Assembly (NCBI RefSeq): GCF_039523335.1
Contig: NZ_BAAAFC010000001.1
Location: forward strand, 2,232,001 to 2,296,000
Length of the DNA stretch: 64,000 nt
From: Marinobacter szutsaonensis
Lineage (GTDB): Bacteria; Pseudomonadota; Gammaproteobacteria; Pseudomonadales; Oleiphilaceae
Reading direction: 5' to 3'
Part shown: in pieces, positions 13,223 to 21,328 of the stretch
Layout: every line of letters starts with the position of its first letter
Numbering within the stretch: the stretch's first letter is position 1
Notes under the pieces: generated by a model
What the model saw: the letters and a program-made list of their open reading frames with translations, nothing else
Told to the model about the DNA's origin: nothing
Databases searched by the model: none
Program-made: the position numbers and the translations under genes

Positions 13223-14467
13223 ATGAAGCGGATAGCAGTCATTGGCGGCGGTATCACCGGTATCACCACCGCCTACACCCTGGCCAAGCGCGGCCTCGAT
13301 GTCACCGTGTACGAGAAGCACCGTTATGCGGCGATGGAAACCTCCTTCGCCAACGGTGGCCAGCTTTCAGCCTCCAACGCCGAGGTCTGGAACAACTGGC
13401 AGACAGTGATCAAGGGCATCAAGTGGATGTCCCGCCGGGATGCGCCGCTGCTGGTCAATCCCAAGCCTTCCTGGCACAAGCTGAGCTGGTTCGCCGAGTT
13501 CATTGCCGCCATTCCCCAATACGAAACCAACACCACCGAAACCGCCCGCCTGGCGATCGCGGCCCGTGATCACCTGTTCCAGTGGGCACAGGACGAAGGT
13601 ATCGATTTCGACCTCAAAAAACGGGGTATTCTGCATATCTACCGTGACAAGGCCGGCTTCGATCACGCGGCCAACGTCTCGAAACTGCTCGCTTCCGGAG
13701 GCCTGGAGCGTCGGGCCGTGACACCGGAAGAAATGCGCGCGATCGAGCCGACGTTGGCGGGCAGCTATTACGGTGGCTTCTATACCGAGAGTGATTCAAC
13801 CGGTGACATCCACAAATTCACCCACGGGCTGGCCGAGGCGATCCTGCGTCTCGGGGTCAGGACCTGCTATGGCCACACGGTCACCGAAGTGAGCGCGGAT
13901 CAGCGCCATGCCTGGGTGACCGCCGATGACGGCGAACAGCAGAACCGTGAAACCTTTGATGGTGTGGTCGTCTGCGCGGGTGTGGGCAGCCGGGCTCTGG
14001 CGAGGAAGCTCGGCGATCGGGTGAACATTTATCCGGTCAAGGGCTATTCCATCACGGTTGAGCTCAACGACGAGGATTCCCGGAAAGCGGCACCCACCGT
14101 CAGTCTGCTGGACGACGCCACCAAGATCGTCACCAGCCGGCTTGGTGATGACCGGTTCCGGGTTGCGGGTACGGCAGAATTCAGCGGCTTCAATCGCGAT
14201 ATCCGGGATGACCGGATCCGTCCGCTCACCCGCTGGGTAGAGCAGTGTTTCCCCGGTGTCAGTACCCGGCGCGTCATCCCTTGGGCGGGGCTTCGCCCCA
14301 TGCTGCCCAATATGATGCCGCGAGTGGGACCCGGCCGCCTGCCAACGGTGTTCTACAACACCGGTCATGGTCATCTGGGCTGGACGCTGTCTGCGATTAC
14401 GGCCGAAATGTTGGCCGATGTGGTTGAGTCGGGGACTTTTTCTCCTGACAGCAAGACATCGCTGTGA
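13223..14467 (+). CDS. DadA-like FAD-dependent D-amino acid/glycine dehydrogenase
   Basis: A 414-residue flavoprotein of the DAO/DadA family, oxidatively deaminating small D-amino acids or glycine to the keto acid and ammonia, usually at the membrane with electrons going to quinone. It has the N-terminal dinucleotide fold VIGGGITGITTAYTLAKRG with the acidic end VYEK, the FANGGQLSASNAEVWNNW segment typical of DadA, and the C-terminal GHGHLGWTLS FAD motif. ATG follows CTGGAG by 6 bases. The glycine riboswitch in its leader suggests that glycine is the signal and probably a substrate or product; sarcosine or glycine oxidase (ThiO-like) activity is an alternative. Confidence 0.8.
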   Translation: MKRIAVIGGGITGITTAYTLAKRGLDVTVYEKHRYAAMETSFANGGQLSASNAEVWNNWQTVIKGIKWMSRRDAPLLVNPKPSWHKLSWFAEFIAAIPQYETNTTETARLAIAARDHLFQWAQDEGIDFDLKKRGILHIYRDKAGFDHAANVSKLLASGGLERRAVTPEEMRAIEPTLAGSYYGGFYTESDSTGDIHKFTHGLAEAILRLGVRTCYGHTVTEVSADQRHAWVTADDGEQQNRETFDGVVVCAGVGSRALARKLGDRVNIYPVKGYSITVELNDEDSRKAAPTVSLLDDATKIVTSRLGDDRFRVAGTAEFSGFNRDIRDDRIRPLTRWVEQCFPGVSTRRVIPWAGLRPMLPNMMPRVGPGRLPTVFYNTGHGHLGWTLSAITAEMLADVVESGTFSPDSKTSL

Positions 14468-14621
14468 AGTCTTTTCTTATTGTTTTCTCTACTTCCTGCG
14501 TTTTCAACTCATAAAGATCGGTTAATTTTAAAAAATTCAGGAAATTTTCCTGCCATTTGGCATATTTCAAGACTTTTCACTAAAAAAACTACGGTAGTAT
14601 TTTAATCGTATGCTTTTTGCA

Positions 14622-14637
14622 CATAGCAATTGCTATG
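14622..14637. promoter_or_regulatory. 16-bp perfect palindrome upstream of amino acid importer
   Basis: CATAGCAATTGCTATG is a perfect 16 bp inverted repeat in the otherwise AT-rich 223 bp gap between the DadA-like gene and the ABC importer, 54 bp before the chosen start of the binding protein. It is well placed to be a dimeric regulator's operator. No regulator gene is directly adjacent; the nearest is the LysR gene at 17779. Upstream promoter elements are unclear. Confidence 0.5.
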
Positions 14638-14690
14638 CAGGCATATCGATGAAGCAAACTCTGCTCATAAAAGAACAAGAGAGACAAACT

Positions 14691-15509
14691 ATGATTCGTA
14701 AACTTGCAACGCTAGTATTCGCGTGTGCTGCCTTCACATCCGTGAGCGCCACTGCCGACCAGCTGGACACCGTGATTCAACGAGGCACTTTGAATTGTGG
14801 TGTGGTCCTGGATTTCCCACCGATGGGGTATTTCGACGAAAACAATGAACCGGCCGGTTTTGACGTCGATTACTGTAACGACCTGGGCGAAGTGCTCGGC
14901 GTGGATGTGAATGTCCTCAACCTCACCTGGGGTGACCGGATCCCCTCCCTGATTTCCGGTAAGACCGATGTTGTAATCGGCTCTACCTCTGATACCCTGG
15001 AACGTGCCAAGACGGTTGGCTTTACCTACCCGTACTTCGTCTTCAAATTCCAGGTGATTTCTCATGAAGACAAGAACATCGATTCCTTTGAGGATCTGAA
15101 GGATCTCAAAGTCGGTGCAGCTCTCGGAACCACCTACGAAACCGAATACCTGGCTTATGCGGATAAACAGGGCTGGGGACGGGACAATTACACCTCGTTC
15201 AAATCTGAAAACGATGCTTTCCTGGGTCTGTACCAGGGCAAAGTCGACGCCATCATTTCCACCAACACCAATATCGCTACCAAGTTGCGGAGCAAGGAAT
15301 TCGCAGACTTTGTCGCCGGCCCCTACGTCCCCAACTACGACGATGTTGTAGGCATCATTGCCAAGCGGGATGAAACCGCCTGGATCAACTACCTGAACCT
15401 GTTCCTGATTCACCAGATCCGCGACGGCAACATGAACAAGGCTTACAACAAGCATTTCGGTGTGGACGCGCCTGCCGATCTGATCCAGTCCCTGAGAGAC
15501 AACAAGTAA
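14691..15509 (+). CDS. Amino acid ABC transporter, periplasmic binding protein (family 3)
   Basis: This 272-residue protein has a signal peptide (MIRKLATLVFACAAFTSVSATA) and the polar amino acid binding fold: RGTLNCGVVLDFPPMGYFDENNEPAGFDVDYCNDLGEVLG, a Thr/Ser-rich ligand loop (GSTSDTLERAKTV) and the hinge region. Upstream in-frame starts exist (14610), but AAGAGAGA before 14691 and the signal peptide fix the start. It is the first gene of a four-gene importer. Ligand is not evident from sequence; proximity to the glycine-controlled oxidoreductase suggests a small neutral amino acid, which is inference. Confidence 0.9.
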   Translation: MIRKLATLVFACAAFTSVSATADQLDTVIQRGTLNCGVVLDFPPMGYFDENNEPAGFDVDYCNDLGEVLGVDVNVLNLTWGDRIPSLISGKTDVVIGSTSDTLERAKTVGFTYPYFVFKFQVISHEDKNIDSFEDLKDLKVGAALGTTYETEYLAYADKQGWGRDNYTSFKSENDAFLGLYQGKVDAIISTNTNIATKLRSKEFADFVAGPYVPNYDDVVGIIAKRDETAWINYLNLFLIHQIRDGNMNKAYNKHFGVDAPADLIQSLRDNK

Positions 15510-15519
15510 GCGCTGAATT

Positions 15520-15545
15520 GGCGGCCGCCCGGCCGGGGGGTCGCC
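15520..15545 (+). promoter_or_regulatory. GC-rich hairpin after the binding-protein gene
   Basis: GGCGGCC (15520-15526) pairs with GGTCGCC (15539-15545) in the 152 bp gap between the binding protein and first permease genes. Hairpins here commonly stabilise the upstream mRNA or partly terminate, so that the binding protein is made in excess over the membrane parts. There is no U-tract. Confidence 0.45.
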
Positions 15546-15661
15546 ATGGCTCGTCTTACGGGCCAGGCGCAAGTTCCCATCTGCCCTGGCTCGGAGTTCT
15601 GATCACGGCTATCAATCAGCGTGGGTCGAGTTTCCTTCCATTCTAAGAAAATGGCCAAGGT

Positions 15662-16327
15662 ATGGACTACGAATTTCACTGGAACATCGTGTTCCAGAAT
15701 ATGCCCGAGTTGCTGAACGGTGCGTTTGTTACCCTGCACGTCTCTGTTCTAGCCATGTTCCTGGGCGTTGTGATCGCCATATTGCTGGCGATTGCCAAAA
15801 TGAACGACAGCAAACCCTTCTGCTACGTCGCAACGGTCTGGGTCGAGATTGCCCGAAACACGCCGGCCCTGTTCCAGATCTACATGGCGTATTTTGGCCT
15901 TGGGGCATTTGGCATACACCTGAGCCCCTATGTTGCGGTACTGAGTGCACTGGTGTTCATCAACGCCGGTTACCTCACCGAAACCTTCCGGGGCGGGTTC
16001 CAGTCGATTCCGGCTACCCAGTACAGCGCTTCCAAATCCCTGGGCATGACCAGCATCCAGGCTTACCGGTACATCATCCTGCCGCAGATGCTCAGGCGCA
16101 TCTACCACCCGATGACCAACCAGTTTGTCTGGTCGATCCTGATGAGCTCGCTGGGCATTCTGGTGGGCATGAGCGAGCTTTCGGGTACCACCCAGAGGTT
16201 GCAGTCACTGTCGTTCCGAACACTTGAGTTCTTCATCGTGGCGGCGGTTATGTACTTTGTCATCACCAAGCTGGTGTTGTTCACTTCATCACTGCTTGCT
16301 CGCAGGCTCTTCAAGGGGGAAATCTGA
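15662..16327 (+). CDS. Amino acid ABC transporter permease 1
   Basis: A 221-residue integral membrane protein of the HisMQ family with about five helices and the EAA cytoplasmic loop that docks the ATPase (SASKSLGMTSIQAYRYIILPQMLRR, residues about 118-142). The conserved R-N-T-P segment (EIARNTPALFQIYMAY) is present. Its stop codon overlaps the start of the next permease (TGATGA), showing translational coupling. Confidence 0.92.
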   Translation: MDYEFHWNIVFQNMPELLNGAFVTLHVSVLAMFLGVVIAILLAIAKMNDSKPFCYVATVWVEIARNTPALFQIYMAYFGLGAFGIHLSPYVAVLSALVFINAGYLTETFRGGFQSIPATQYSASKSLGMTSIQAYRYIILPQMLRRIYHPMTNQFVWSILMSSLGILVGMSELSGTTQRLQSLSFRTLEFFIVAAVMYFVITKLVLFTSSLLARRLFKGEI

Positions 16328-16980
16328 TGAATTCCTTATTCACACCCCTGTCCTGGAGCGATAGCGGCCTGATCCTGACCGGTATCTGGAATACCATCAT
16401 CATCTCCGTTGTCGCCATCGTTGTCGGCACTGTTCTTGGTTTGATCATCGGTTTTGCCCGTTCTGAAAGCAACAAGGTGGTCAACGCACTTTTCGGCAGC
16501 GTGCTGGATGTGCTCAGAAGCGTTCCGCTGATCATCCAGCTTATCCTGTTCTCCACGTTCGTAGGTGCCATGGGAAGCCCGCTGGCCCCGTTTGTGGCAG
16601 GCTCTATCGTGCTTTCGCTGTATACCATGGCCTTCATGAGTGAAGTGTTCCGTGGTGGCTTCGAGAGCGTGAGCCCTTCAATGCAGACAGCTGCGCGCTC
16701 TCTGGGCATGACCAAATGGCAAACCATCTACCATATTCGGCTACCCATTGGCTTGCGCGCCGTCTTCCCCTCCTGGCTGGGTGTTTCTCTCAGCGTGATA
16801 AAGGACTCGGCCCTGGTCTCGGTCATCGGTTACATGGAATTGCTGCGCACCTCGGAGCAACTGATTTCAAGAACCCAGCAGCCGCTCGAGATCCTGATAG
16901 GCGTTGGTATCTTTTACTTCATTATTTCCTACCCGCTGTCCCATTACGGCCGGTATGTTGAGAGGAAAATGGCAATATGA
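16327..16980 (+). CDS. Amino acid ABC transporter permease 2
   Basis: The partner permease, 217 residues, with the HisMQ pattern DVLRSVPLIIQLILFS near residue 60 and the EAA loop AARSLGMTKWQTIYHIRLPIGLR. It forms a heterodimeric channel with the preceding protein. The gene overlaps its neighbours at both ends (TGATG upstream, ATGA downstream). Confidence 0.92.
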   Translation: MNSLFTPLSWSDSGLILTGIWNTIIISVVAIVVGTVLGLIIGFARSESNKVVNALFGSVLDVLRSVPLIIQLILFSTFVGAMGSPLAPFVAGSIVLSLYTMAFMSEVFRGGFESVSPSMQTAARSLGMTKWQTIYHIRLPIGLRAVFPSWLGVSLSVIKDSALVSVIGYMELLRTSEQLISRTQQPLEILIGVGIFYFIISYPLSHYGRYVERKMAI

Positions 16981-17699
16981 TCAGCGTACAGAATGTCCAT
17001 AAATCCTTTGGAGACCTTGAAGTACTGAAAGGCGTGAGCCTGGATGTGGAAAAAGGCGAGGTCGTGAGTGTTATCGGAGGCTCTGGCAGCGGTAAGTCGA
17101 CCCTGCTGTACTGCATCAATGCCATTGAGACGATCAACAGTGGCAAAATTCTGGTTGATGGTGTGGATGTCCATGCCAAAGAGACCAACAAGGACAAGTT
17201 GCGCCAGAAACTGGGCATGGTCTTCCAGCAGTGGAACTCCTTTCCTCACATGACGGTGCTGGAGAACGCCGCACTTGCCCCCCGGATCGTCAAGAAAATG
17301 AGCAGGGAAGAGGCGATGGAAATCGCCAAAAAAGAGCTCGAGCACGTGGGCCTGGGTGACAAGCTGGACGTTTACCCCACCAAAATGTCCGGCGGTCAAC
17401 AGCAGCGCCTGGCAATCGCCCGGGCACTGGCCATGAAACCCGACTACATGCTGCTTGATGAGGTGACCTCCGCACTCGACCCGGAGCTGGTCGGTGAGGT
17501 TCTGGACACCTTGCGCCTGTTGGCGGAAGAGGGAATGACCATGATCTGCGTGACCCACGAAATGGGCTTCGCACGGGACGTCTCCGATCGGGTGGCGTAT
17601 TTCCATCAGGGTGTTATTGCCGAGATTGGTGAGGCCAGGCAGGTGATTACGGATCCGCAGAACCCGCTCACCCAGAAGTTCCTGTCAAAAGTGCGCTAA
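16977..17699 (+). CDS. Amino acid ABC transporter ATP-binding protein
   Basis: The 240-residue ATPase powers the importer. It has Walker A GGSGSGKST (residues 36-44), the Q-loop FQQWNSFPHMTV, the signature MSGGQQQRLAIARAL, Walker B YMLLDEVTSALDPE and the switch histidine in VTHEMGF. The Q-loop context and length match the GlnQ/HisP group of polar amino acid importers. It is the last gene of the operon. Confidence 0.95.
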   Translation: MISVQNVHKSFGDLEVLKGVSLDVEKGEVVSVIGGSGSGKSTLLYCINAIETINSGKILVDGVDVHAKETNKDKLRQKLGMVFQQWNSFPHMTVLENAALAPRIVKKMSREEAMEIAKKELEHVGLGDKLDVYPTKMSGGQQQRLAIARALAMKPDYMLLDEVTSALDPELVGEVLDTLRLLAEEGMTMICVTHEMGFARDVSDRVAYFHQGVIAEIGEARQVITDPQNPLTQKFLSKVR

Positions 17700-17722
17700 A
17701 AAGTCGCCACAGGCGTGGCGCT

Positions 17723-17767
17723 GGTTGGGGAGCTTGTGGACCCGGGTTCCCCAACCACCTTATTTTG
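17723..17767 (+). terminator. Terminator of the amino acid importer operon
   Basis: GGTTGGGG (17723-17730) pairs perfectly with CCCCAACC (17749-17756), followed after a few bases by TTATTTTG. A smaller stem CGCCAC/GTGGCG (17705-17710 with 17715-17720) lies just before it. The U-tract is modest, so termination may be partial, and the structure sits close to the LysR start at 17779. Confidence 0.55.
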
Positions 17768-17778
17768 TCAGGTGGGCT

Positions 17779-18663
17779 ATGAATATCCGATCCCTCGAAA
17801 CCTTCTACTGGATCGCCAAACTCGGCAGTTTCCGCGCGACCGGTGACAAGCTCTATGCCTCCCAGCCCACGATTTCGGCCCGCATTTCCGGGCTTGAGGA
17901 TGAGCTTGGTGTCGAGTTGTTCGACCGCTCCGGCCGCAGCGCCGTACTGACGGCAAAAGGACGGGAATTGCTGATTTATGCGGAGAAAATCCTGGAACTT
18001 CACCGGGAATTGCTGGAAAAGGTGGCGGATCCGGAGTCCATCCACGGCACCATCCGGCTGGGGGTGGCGGAGACCATTGCCTACACCTGGCTGCCGAAAC
18101 TGATCGAGCGGATCAACGAGACCTATCCGGCGATCAATCTGGAGCTGGATGTCGACATCTCCGTCAATCTTGCCGAAAAGCTGATCAAACGGGAAATCGA
18201 CATTGCCTTCCTGATTGGCGATGTCCGCCATGAGGATTTTGTCACCAAACCCTTCTGCAGTTATTCCCTGACCTGGGTGGCCAGCCCGAAAATGACCCTG
18301 CCTGAGGACCCGCTCAGCCTGTCCTCACTGGCACGGATTCCGATCATCACTTACCCGCGCATGAGCGAGCCTCACGCCCATATCCGTTCGCTGATTCATC
18401 CCGTGGGACGTTCCATCCAGATTCACTCCAGCTCGTCGCTTTCGACCATCATCCGGATGACGGTGGACGGCATTGGCGTCAGCGCCTTGCCCCGGGAGAT
18501 CGTGACCAGTGAGCTGGCCTCCGGCAAATTGCGGGAGTTCCGGGTGGAGGCGACCCTTCCGGACCTGGTGTTCAACGTGGCCTACATGACGGCTCCCGGG
18601 GCCCATGTGGTTCGTGCCGTTGCGGATCTCTCCCTGAACCTGGTCGCTTCCGAAAGGAAATAA
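17779..18663 (+). CDS. LysR-family transcriptional regulator
   Basis: A 294-residue LysR-type regulator: winged helix-turn-helix at residues 4-62 (LETFYWIAKLGSFRATGDKLYASQPTISARISGLEDELG) and a two-lobed effector-binding domain after it. The ATG at 17779 follows AGGTGGG and gives the normal family start. It lies directly upstream of, and in the same direction as, the YcsI-TRAP-Pxp operon and probably controls it; an inverted repeat at 18716-18731 in the gap is a good operator. The effector is not known. Confidence 0.9.
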   Translation: MNIRSLETFYWIAKLGSFRATGDKLYASQPTISARISGLEDELGVELFDRSGRSAVLTAKGRELLIYAEKILELHRELLEKVADPESIHGTIRLGVAETIAYTWLPKLIERINETYPAINLELDVDISVNLAEKLIKREIDIAFLIGDVRHEDFVTKPFCSYSLTWVASPKMTLPEDPLSLSSLARIPIITYPRMSEPHAHIRSLIHPVGRSIQIHSSSSLSTIIRMTVDGIGVSALPREIVTSELASGKLREFRVEATLPDLVFNVAYMTAPGAHVVRAVADLSLNLVASERK

Positions 18664-18715
18664 AAAGCTGATTTTTGTAACTGATCAGGTTTTTCGATCA
18701 ATTTAGATCCTTATT

Positions 18716-18731
18716 ATCAATTGGAATTGAT
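18716..18731. promoter_or_regulatory. Inverted repeat, probable LysR operator
   Basis: ATCAATT-GG-AATTGAT forms 7-base arms around a 2-base centre in the 115 bp gap between the LysR gene and the operon starting at 18779. Further GATC half-sites (GATCA at 18683, GATCA at 18696, GATCC at 18706) crowd the same gap, as expected for multiple contacts of a LysR tetramer. About 48 bp separate it from the start codon. Confidence 0.55.
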
Positions 18732-18778
18732 CATTGTTTTCGCCTTAACTTAAGTACAAACCAGTACAGGGCGAAAAA

Positions 18779-19570
18779 ATGACCAACTCCAACGCTTCCC
18801 CCGCTCAAGCGGTCCGCCTCCGGGCCCGTGATGGCAGCCTGACCGGTCCTACTGCCGGCCTGGCCAACGGCTTCGTCCAGGTTAACCTGGTTATTCTTCC
18901 AGAAGCACAGGCCAACGGCTTCCTGCGCTTCTGCCAGGCCAATCCGAAGCCGTGCCCGCTCATTGCCGTCAGTGAACCTGGCTACCGGGGCTGCGAGATC
19001 CTCGCCGATGATCTGGATATCGCCCGCGATGTGCCGTCCTACTGTGTCTACCGTGACGGCCAGTTGTCGGAAACCCTTACCGATGTCTCCGGCCTCTGGC
19101 GGGATGACCTGGTGACCTTCGCCCTGGGCTGCTCGTTCAGCTTCGAGCACGCCCTGGTGCAGAACGGCGTGGCGGTACGTCACATTGATGAGGGCCGGAA
19201 CGTGCCCATGTTCAAAACCTCGATTCCGCTCCAGGCCGCCGGCGGTTTTGCCGGCCGGATGGTGGTGTCCATGCGGCCCTTCCGTGCAGCTCAGGCTATC
19301 CGCGCGGTGCAGATTACCACCCGTTATCCCCAGGCCCACGGCGCCCCGGTGCACCTGGGCGATCCGGCGCTGATCGGGATTTCCGATCTGGCGCATCCGG
19401 ACTACGGCGATGCCGTTTCGGTCCATACTGATGAAATCCCGGTCTTCTGGGCCTGCGGCGTGACACCCCAGCAGGTGTTGATGGATGCGGGCGTTCCATT
19501 CGCGATCACCCATAACCCGGGCCACATGCTGGTGACCGATATTCCCGAAAGCCACGTGGCCCTGCTGTAA
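18779..19570 (+). CDS. YcsI/DUF1445-family hydro-lyase, D-glutamate cyclase-like
   Basis: A 263-residue protein of the YcsI family, annotated as putative hydro-lyase; a vertebrate relative is a D-glutamate cyclase that makes 5-oxo-D-proline. Conserved segments visible are [25 protein letters not shown] and [13 protein letters not shown] near the end. In Bacillus subtilis ycsI lies beside ycsF and kipI/kipA, the counterparts of pxpABC found later in this operon, which supports a role linking glutamate or a related hydroxy acid to 5-oxoproline. Exact substrate is inferred, not shown. Confidence 0.8.
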   Translation: MTNSNASPAQAVRLRARDGSLTGPTAGLANGFVQVNLVILPEAQANGFLRFCQANPKPCPLIAVSEPGYRGCEILADDLDIARDVPSYCVYRDGQLSETLTDVSGLWRDDLVTFALGCSFSFEHALVQNGVAVRHIDEGRNVPMFKTSIPLQAAGGFAGRMVVSMRPFRAAQAIRAVQITTRYPQAHGAPVHLGDPALIGISDLAHPDYGDAVSVHTDEIPVFWACGVTPQQVLMDAGVPFAITHNPGHMLVTDIPESHVALL

Positions 19571-19605
19571 AAACGAACGACAACAAAGAGAAGAGGAACC
19601 ATCCC

Positions 19606-20670
19606 ATGATCAGCAAGAACTGTCTTACCTCCGCTGTCGCTGCCGTAACCCTTGCCCTGGCCGGTCAGGCTTCCGCGCAGGAGATCGACGAGACCAGCAT
19701 TTCCTACGTGGGCAGCTGGAGCAGCCTCTCCCTGTACCAGAATTTCGAAAAGCCGTTCTGGGGCACACACATTCCCGAGGCTTCCGGCGGGAACATCTCC
19801 ACTGAGGTCACCACCTTTGACCAGATGGGCCTCGGGGGCGGTGAGGTATACCGCCTGATGGCCCGGAATGTCATCGAGGTTACCTCCACGGTGGCCGACT
19901 ACGCCGTCCAGGATGCACCGGAACTCGAGGGGCTGGACATGCCCATGATCGCGCCGGATGTGGAAACCGCCCGCAAGATCGCCGAGGCCTACTGGCCGGT
20001 TCTGGATGATGCCTTCAGCGAACGGTTTGACGGTGCCAAGGTGCTGGCGGTGGTCCCGTATCCATCCCAGGTGGTGTTCTGCAACACCGAGATCAGTGGT
20101 CTGTCCGACCTGGCCGGCAAGAAGGTCCGCGCCAGCGGCCGCACCACCGCCGAGTTCCTGCAGGCCCTGGGTGCGGAGGGTATTACCCTGAACTTCAGCG
20201 AGGTACCGGGAGCCCTGCAGCGCGGCGTAATTGACTGTGCCGTCACCGGTTCTCTCTCGGGCTACAGCTCAGGCTGGTATGAAGTGTCCACCCATCTGTA
20301 TCCGCTGCCGGTTGGTGGCTGGGACCATGTGGTCACCGCCATGAATGGCAAGAAGTGGCAGTCCTTGTCTCCGGAGACCCAGGAGTGGTTGTTGAAAGAG
20401 GTAAAGGAAAATTACGAAGAGCCGGTGTGGGCCTCTGCGGTGCCTGAAACCAAGGAGGGTATTGCCTGCCTGACCGGGCAGGGTGAGTGTTCCCGTGGTG
20501 AGCCCGGCGACATGGTTCTGGTGGAAGCTACCGAGAGCGATTTCCAGCAGGTCTCCCGTCACCTGGAAGAAACCCTGTTGCCGAACTGGGCAGCTCGGGT
20601 GGACCAGCGCTGGGTGGACCGCTGGAATGAGACCATTGGCAGTGTCAGCGGTCTCAAGGCCTCCAAGTAA
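19606..20670 (+). CDS. TRAP transporter solute-binding protein (DctP family)
   Basis: The 354-residue periplasmic receptor of a tripartite ATP-independent transporter. Signal peptide MISKNCLTSAVAAVTLALAGQASA precedes the mature part. The GKKVRASGRTTAEFLQALGA stretch carries the arginine that usually binds a ligand carboxylate, and PGALQRGVIDCAVTG is the family's typical second-lobe motif. The first of three TRAP genes, so the imported compound is likely a carboxylate fed to the downstream enzymes. Confidence 0.88.
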   Translation: MISKNCLTSAVAAVTLALAGQASAQEIDETSISYVGSWSSLSLYQNFEKPFWGTHIPEASGGNISTEVTTFDQMGLGGGEVYRLMARNVIEVTSTVADYAVQDAPELEGLDMPMIAPDVETARKIAEAYWPVLDDAFSERFDGAKVLAVVPYPSQVVFCNTEISGLSDLAGKKVRASGRTTAEFLQALGAEGITLNFSEVPGALQRGVIDCAVTGSLSGYSSGWYEVSTHLYPLPVGGWDHVVTAMNGKKWQSLSPETQEWLLKEVKENYEEPVWASAVPETKEGIACLTGQGECSRGEPGDMVLVEATESDFQQVSRHLEETLLPNWAARVDQRWVDRWNETIGSVSGLKASK

Positions 20671-20699
20671 CCCTGCTTAACCTTCCAGAGACACAGAAC

Positions 20700-20719
20700 G
20701 GGCCGGTAGCTGCCGGCCC
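20700..20719 (+). promoter_or_regulatory. Hairpin between TRAP receptor and membrane subunits
   Basis: GGGCCGG (20700-20706) pairs with CCGGCCC (20713-20719) around a 6-base loop, 15 bases before the small-permease start. No U-tract follows. Such a hairpin probably protects the receptor mRNA or lowers expression of the membrane genes. Confidence 0.5.
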
Positions 20720-20734
20720 GTTCCGGAGAACACT

Positions 20735-21328
20735 ATGTTGGAACAGGTAACGTCCGGGCTCGACCGGATTCTTCAGGGCGTCCGTACCGGGTCACTCTGG
20801 CTGGCCCGGGCCGGCGGCCTTCTGATTCTTCTGACGGTGATCCTGGTGACCATCGAGGTACTGTCCCGCCAGTTTTTCGGGCGTTCGAACGTGCATGCCA
20901 CCGAAATCACCGGTTACGTCATGGCCATCAGCACCAGTTGGGCGTTTGCCTATACGCTGATGCGCAAGGCCCACATCCGGATCGATGCGCTGTACCTGAA
21001 ATTCCCGGTCAGTGTCCGTGGTGTGCTGGACCTGGTGGCCTTGCTGTCCCTGGCCCTGTTCTGCGTTCTGGTGGTGGGGGCCGCCTTTGGCGTTGCCGAA
21101 CATTCCTTCAGCGGTGGTGCCCGAGCCAATACACCCCTGGGCACACCGGTATGGATTCCCCAGGCCCTTTGGTTTCTGGGCCTGGTCTGGTTTTCCATCG
21201 CAGTAGTGTTGATGTCGCTTCGGGTCCTGCTGGGTCTGATCGGTGGCCATGTGGACGAGGTTCAGTGGCTGGCGGGTAGTCCGACCCTGGATGAACAGAT
21301 CAGTGATGAGAAAGGGGAAACCAACTGA
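20735..21328 (+). CDS. TRAP transporter small permease (DctQ family)
   Basis: A 197-residue protein with four membrane helices, the size and topology of the TRAP small subunit. The conserved E-V-x-x-R segment (TIEVLSRQFFGRSNVHATEITGYVM) in the second helix region is typical. Its stop overlaps the start of the large permease (TGATGA), matching the stable DctQM complex. Confidence 0.87.
   Translation: MLEQVTSGLDRILQGVRTGSLWLARAGGLLILLTVILVTIEVLSRQFFGRSNVHATEITGYVMAISTSWAFAYTLMRKAHIRIDALYLKFPVSVRGVLDLVALLSLALFCVLVVGAAFGVAEHSFSGGARANTPLGTPVWIPQALWFLGLVWFSIAVVLMSLRVLLGLIGGHVDEVQWLAGSPTLDEQISDEKGETN

Noticed and set aside
13050..13569. Alternative 147-codon plus-strand frame starting at 13126 over the riboswitch and the DadA-like gene
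   Set aside because: It runs through the second glycine aptamer and is out of frame with the clear flavoprotein.
14520..14622. Sigma-54 promoter before the amino acid importer (TGGCAT near 14558)
   Set aside because: No GC at the proper distance for the -12 element.
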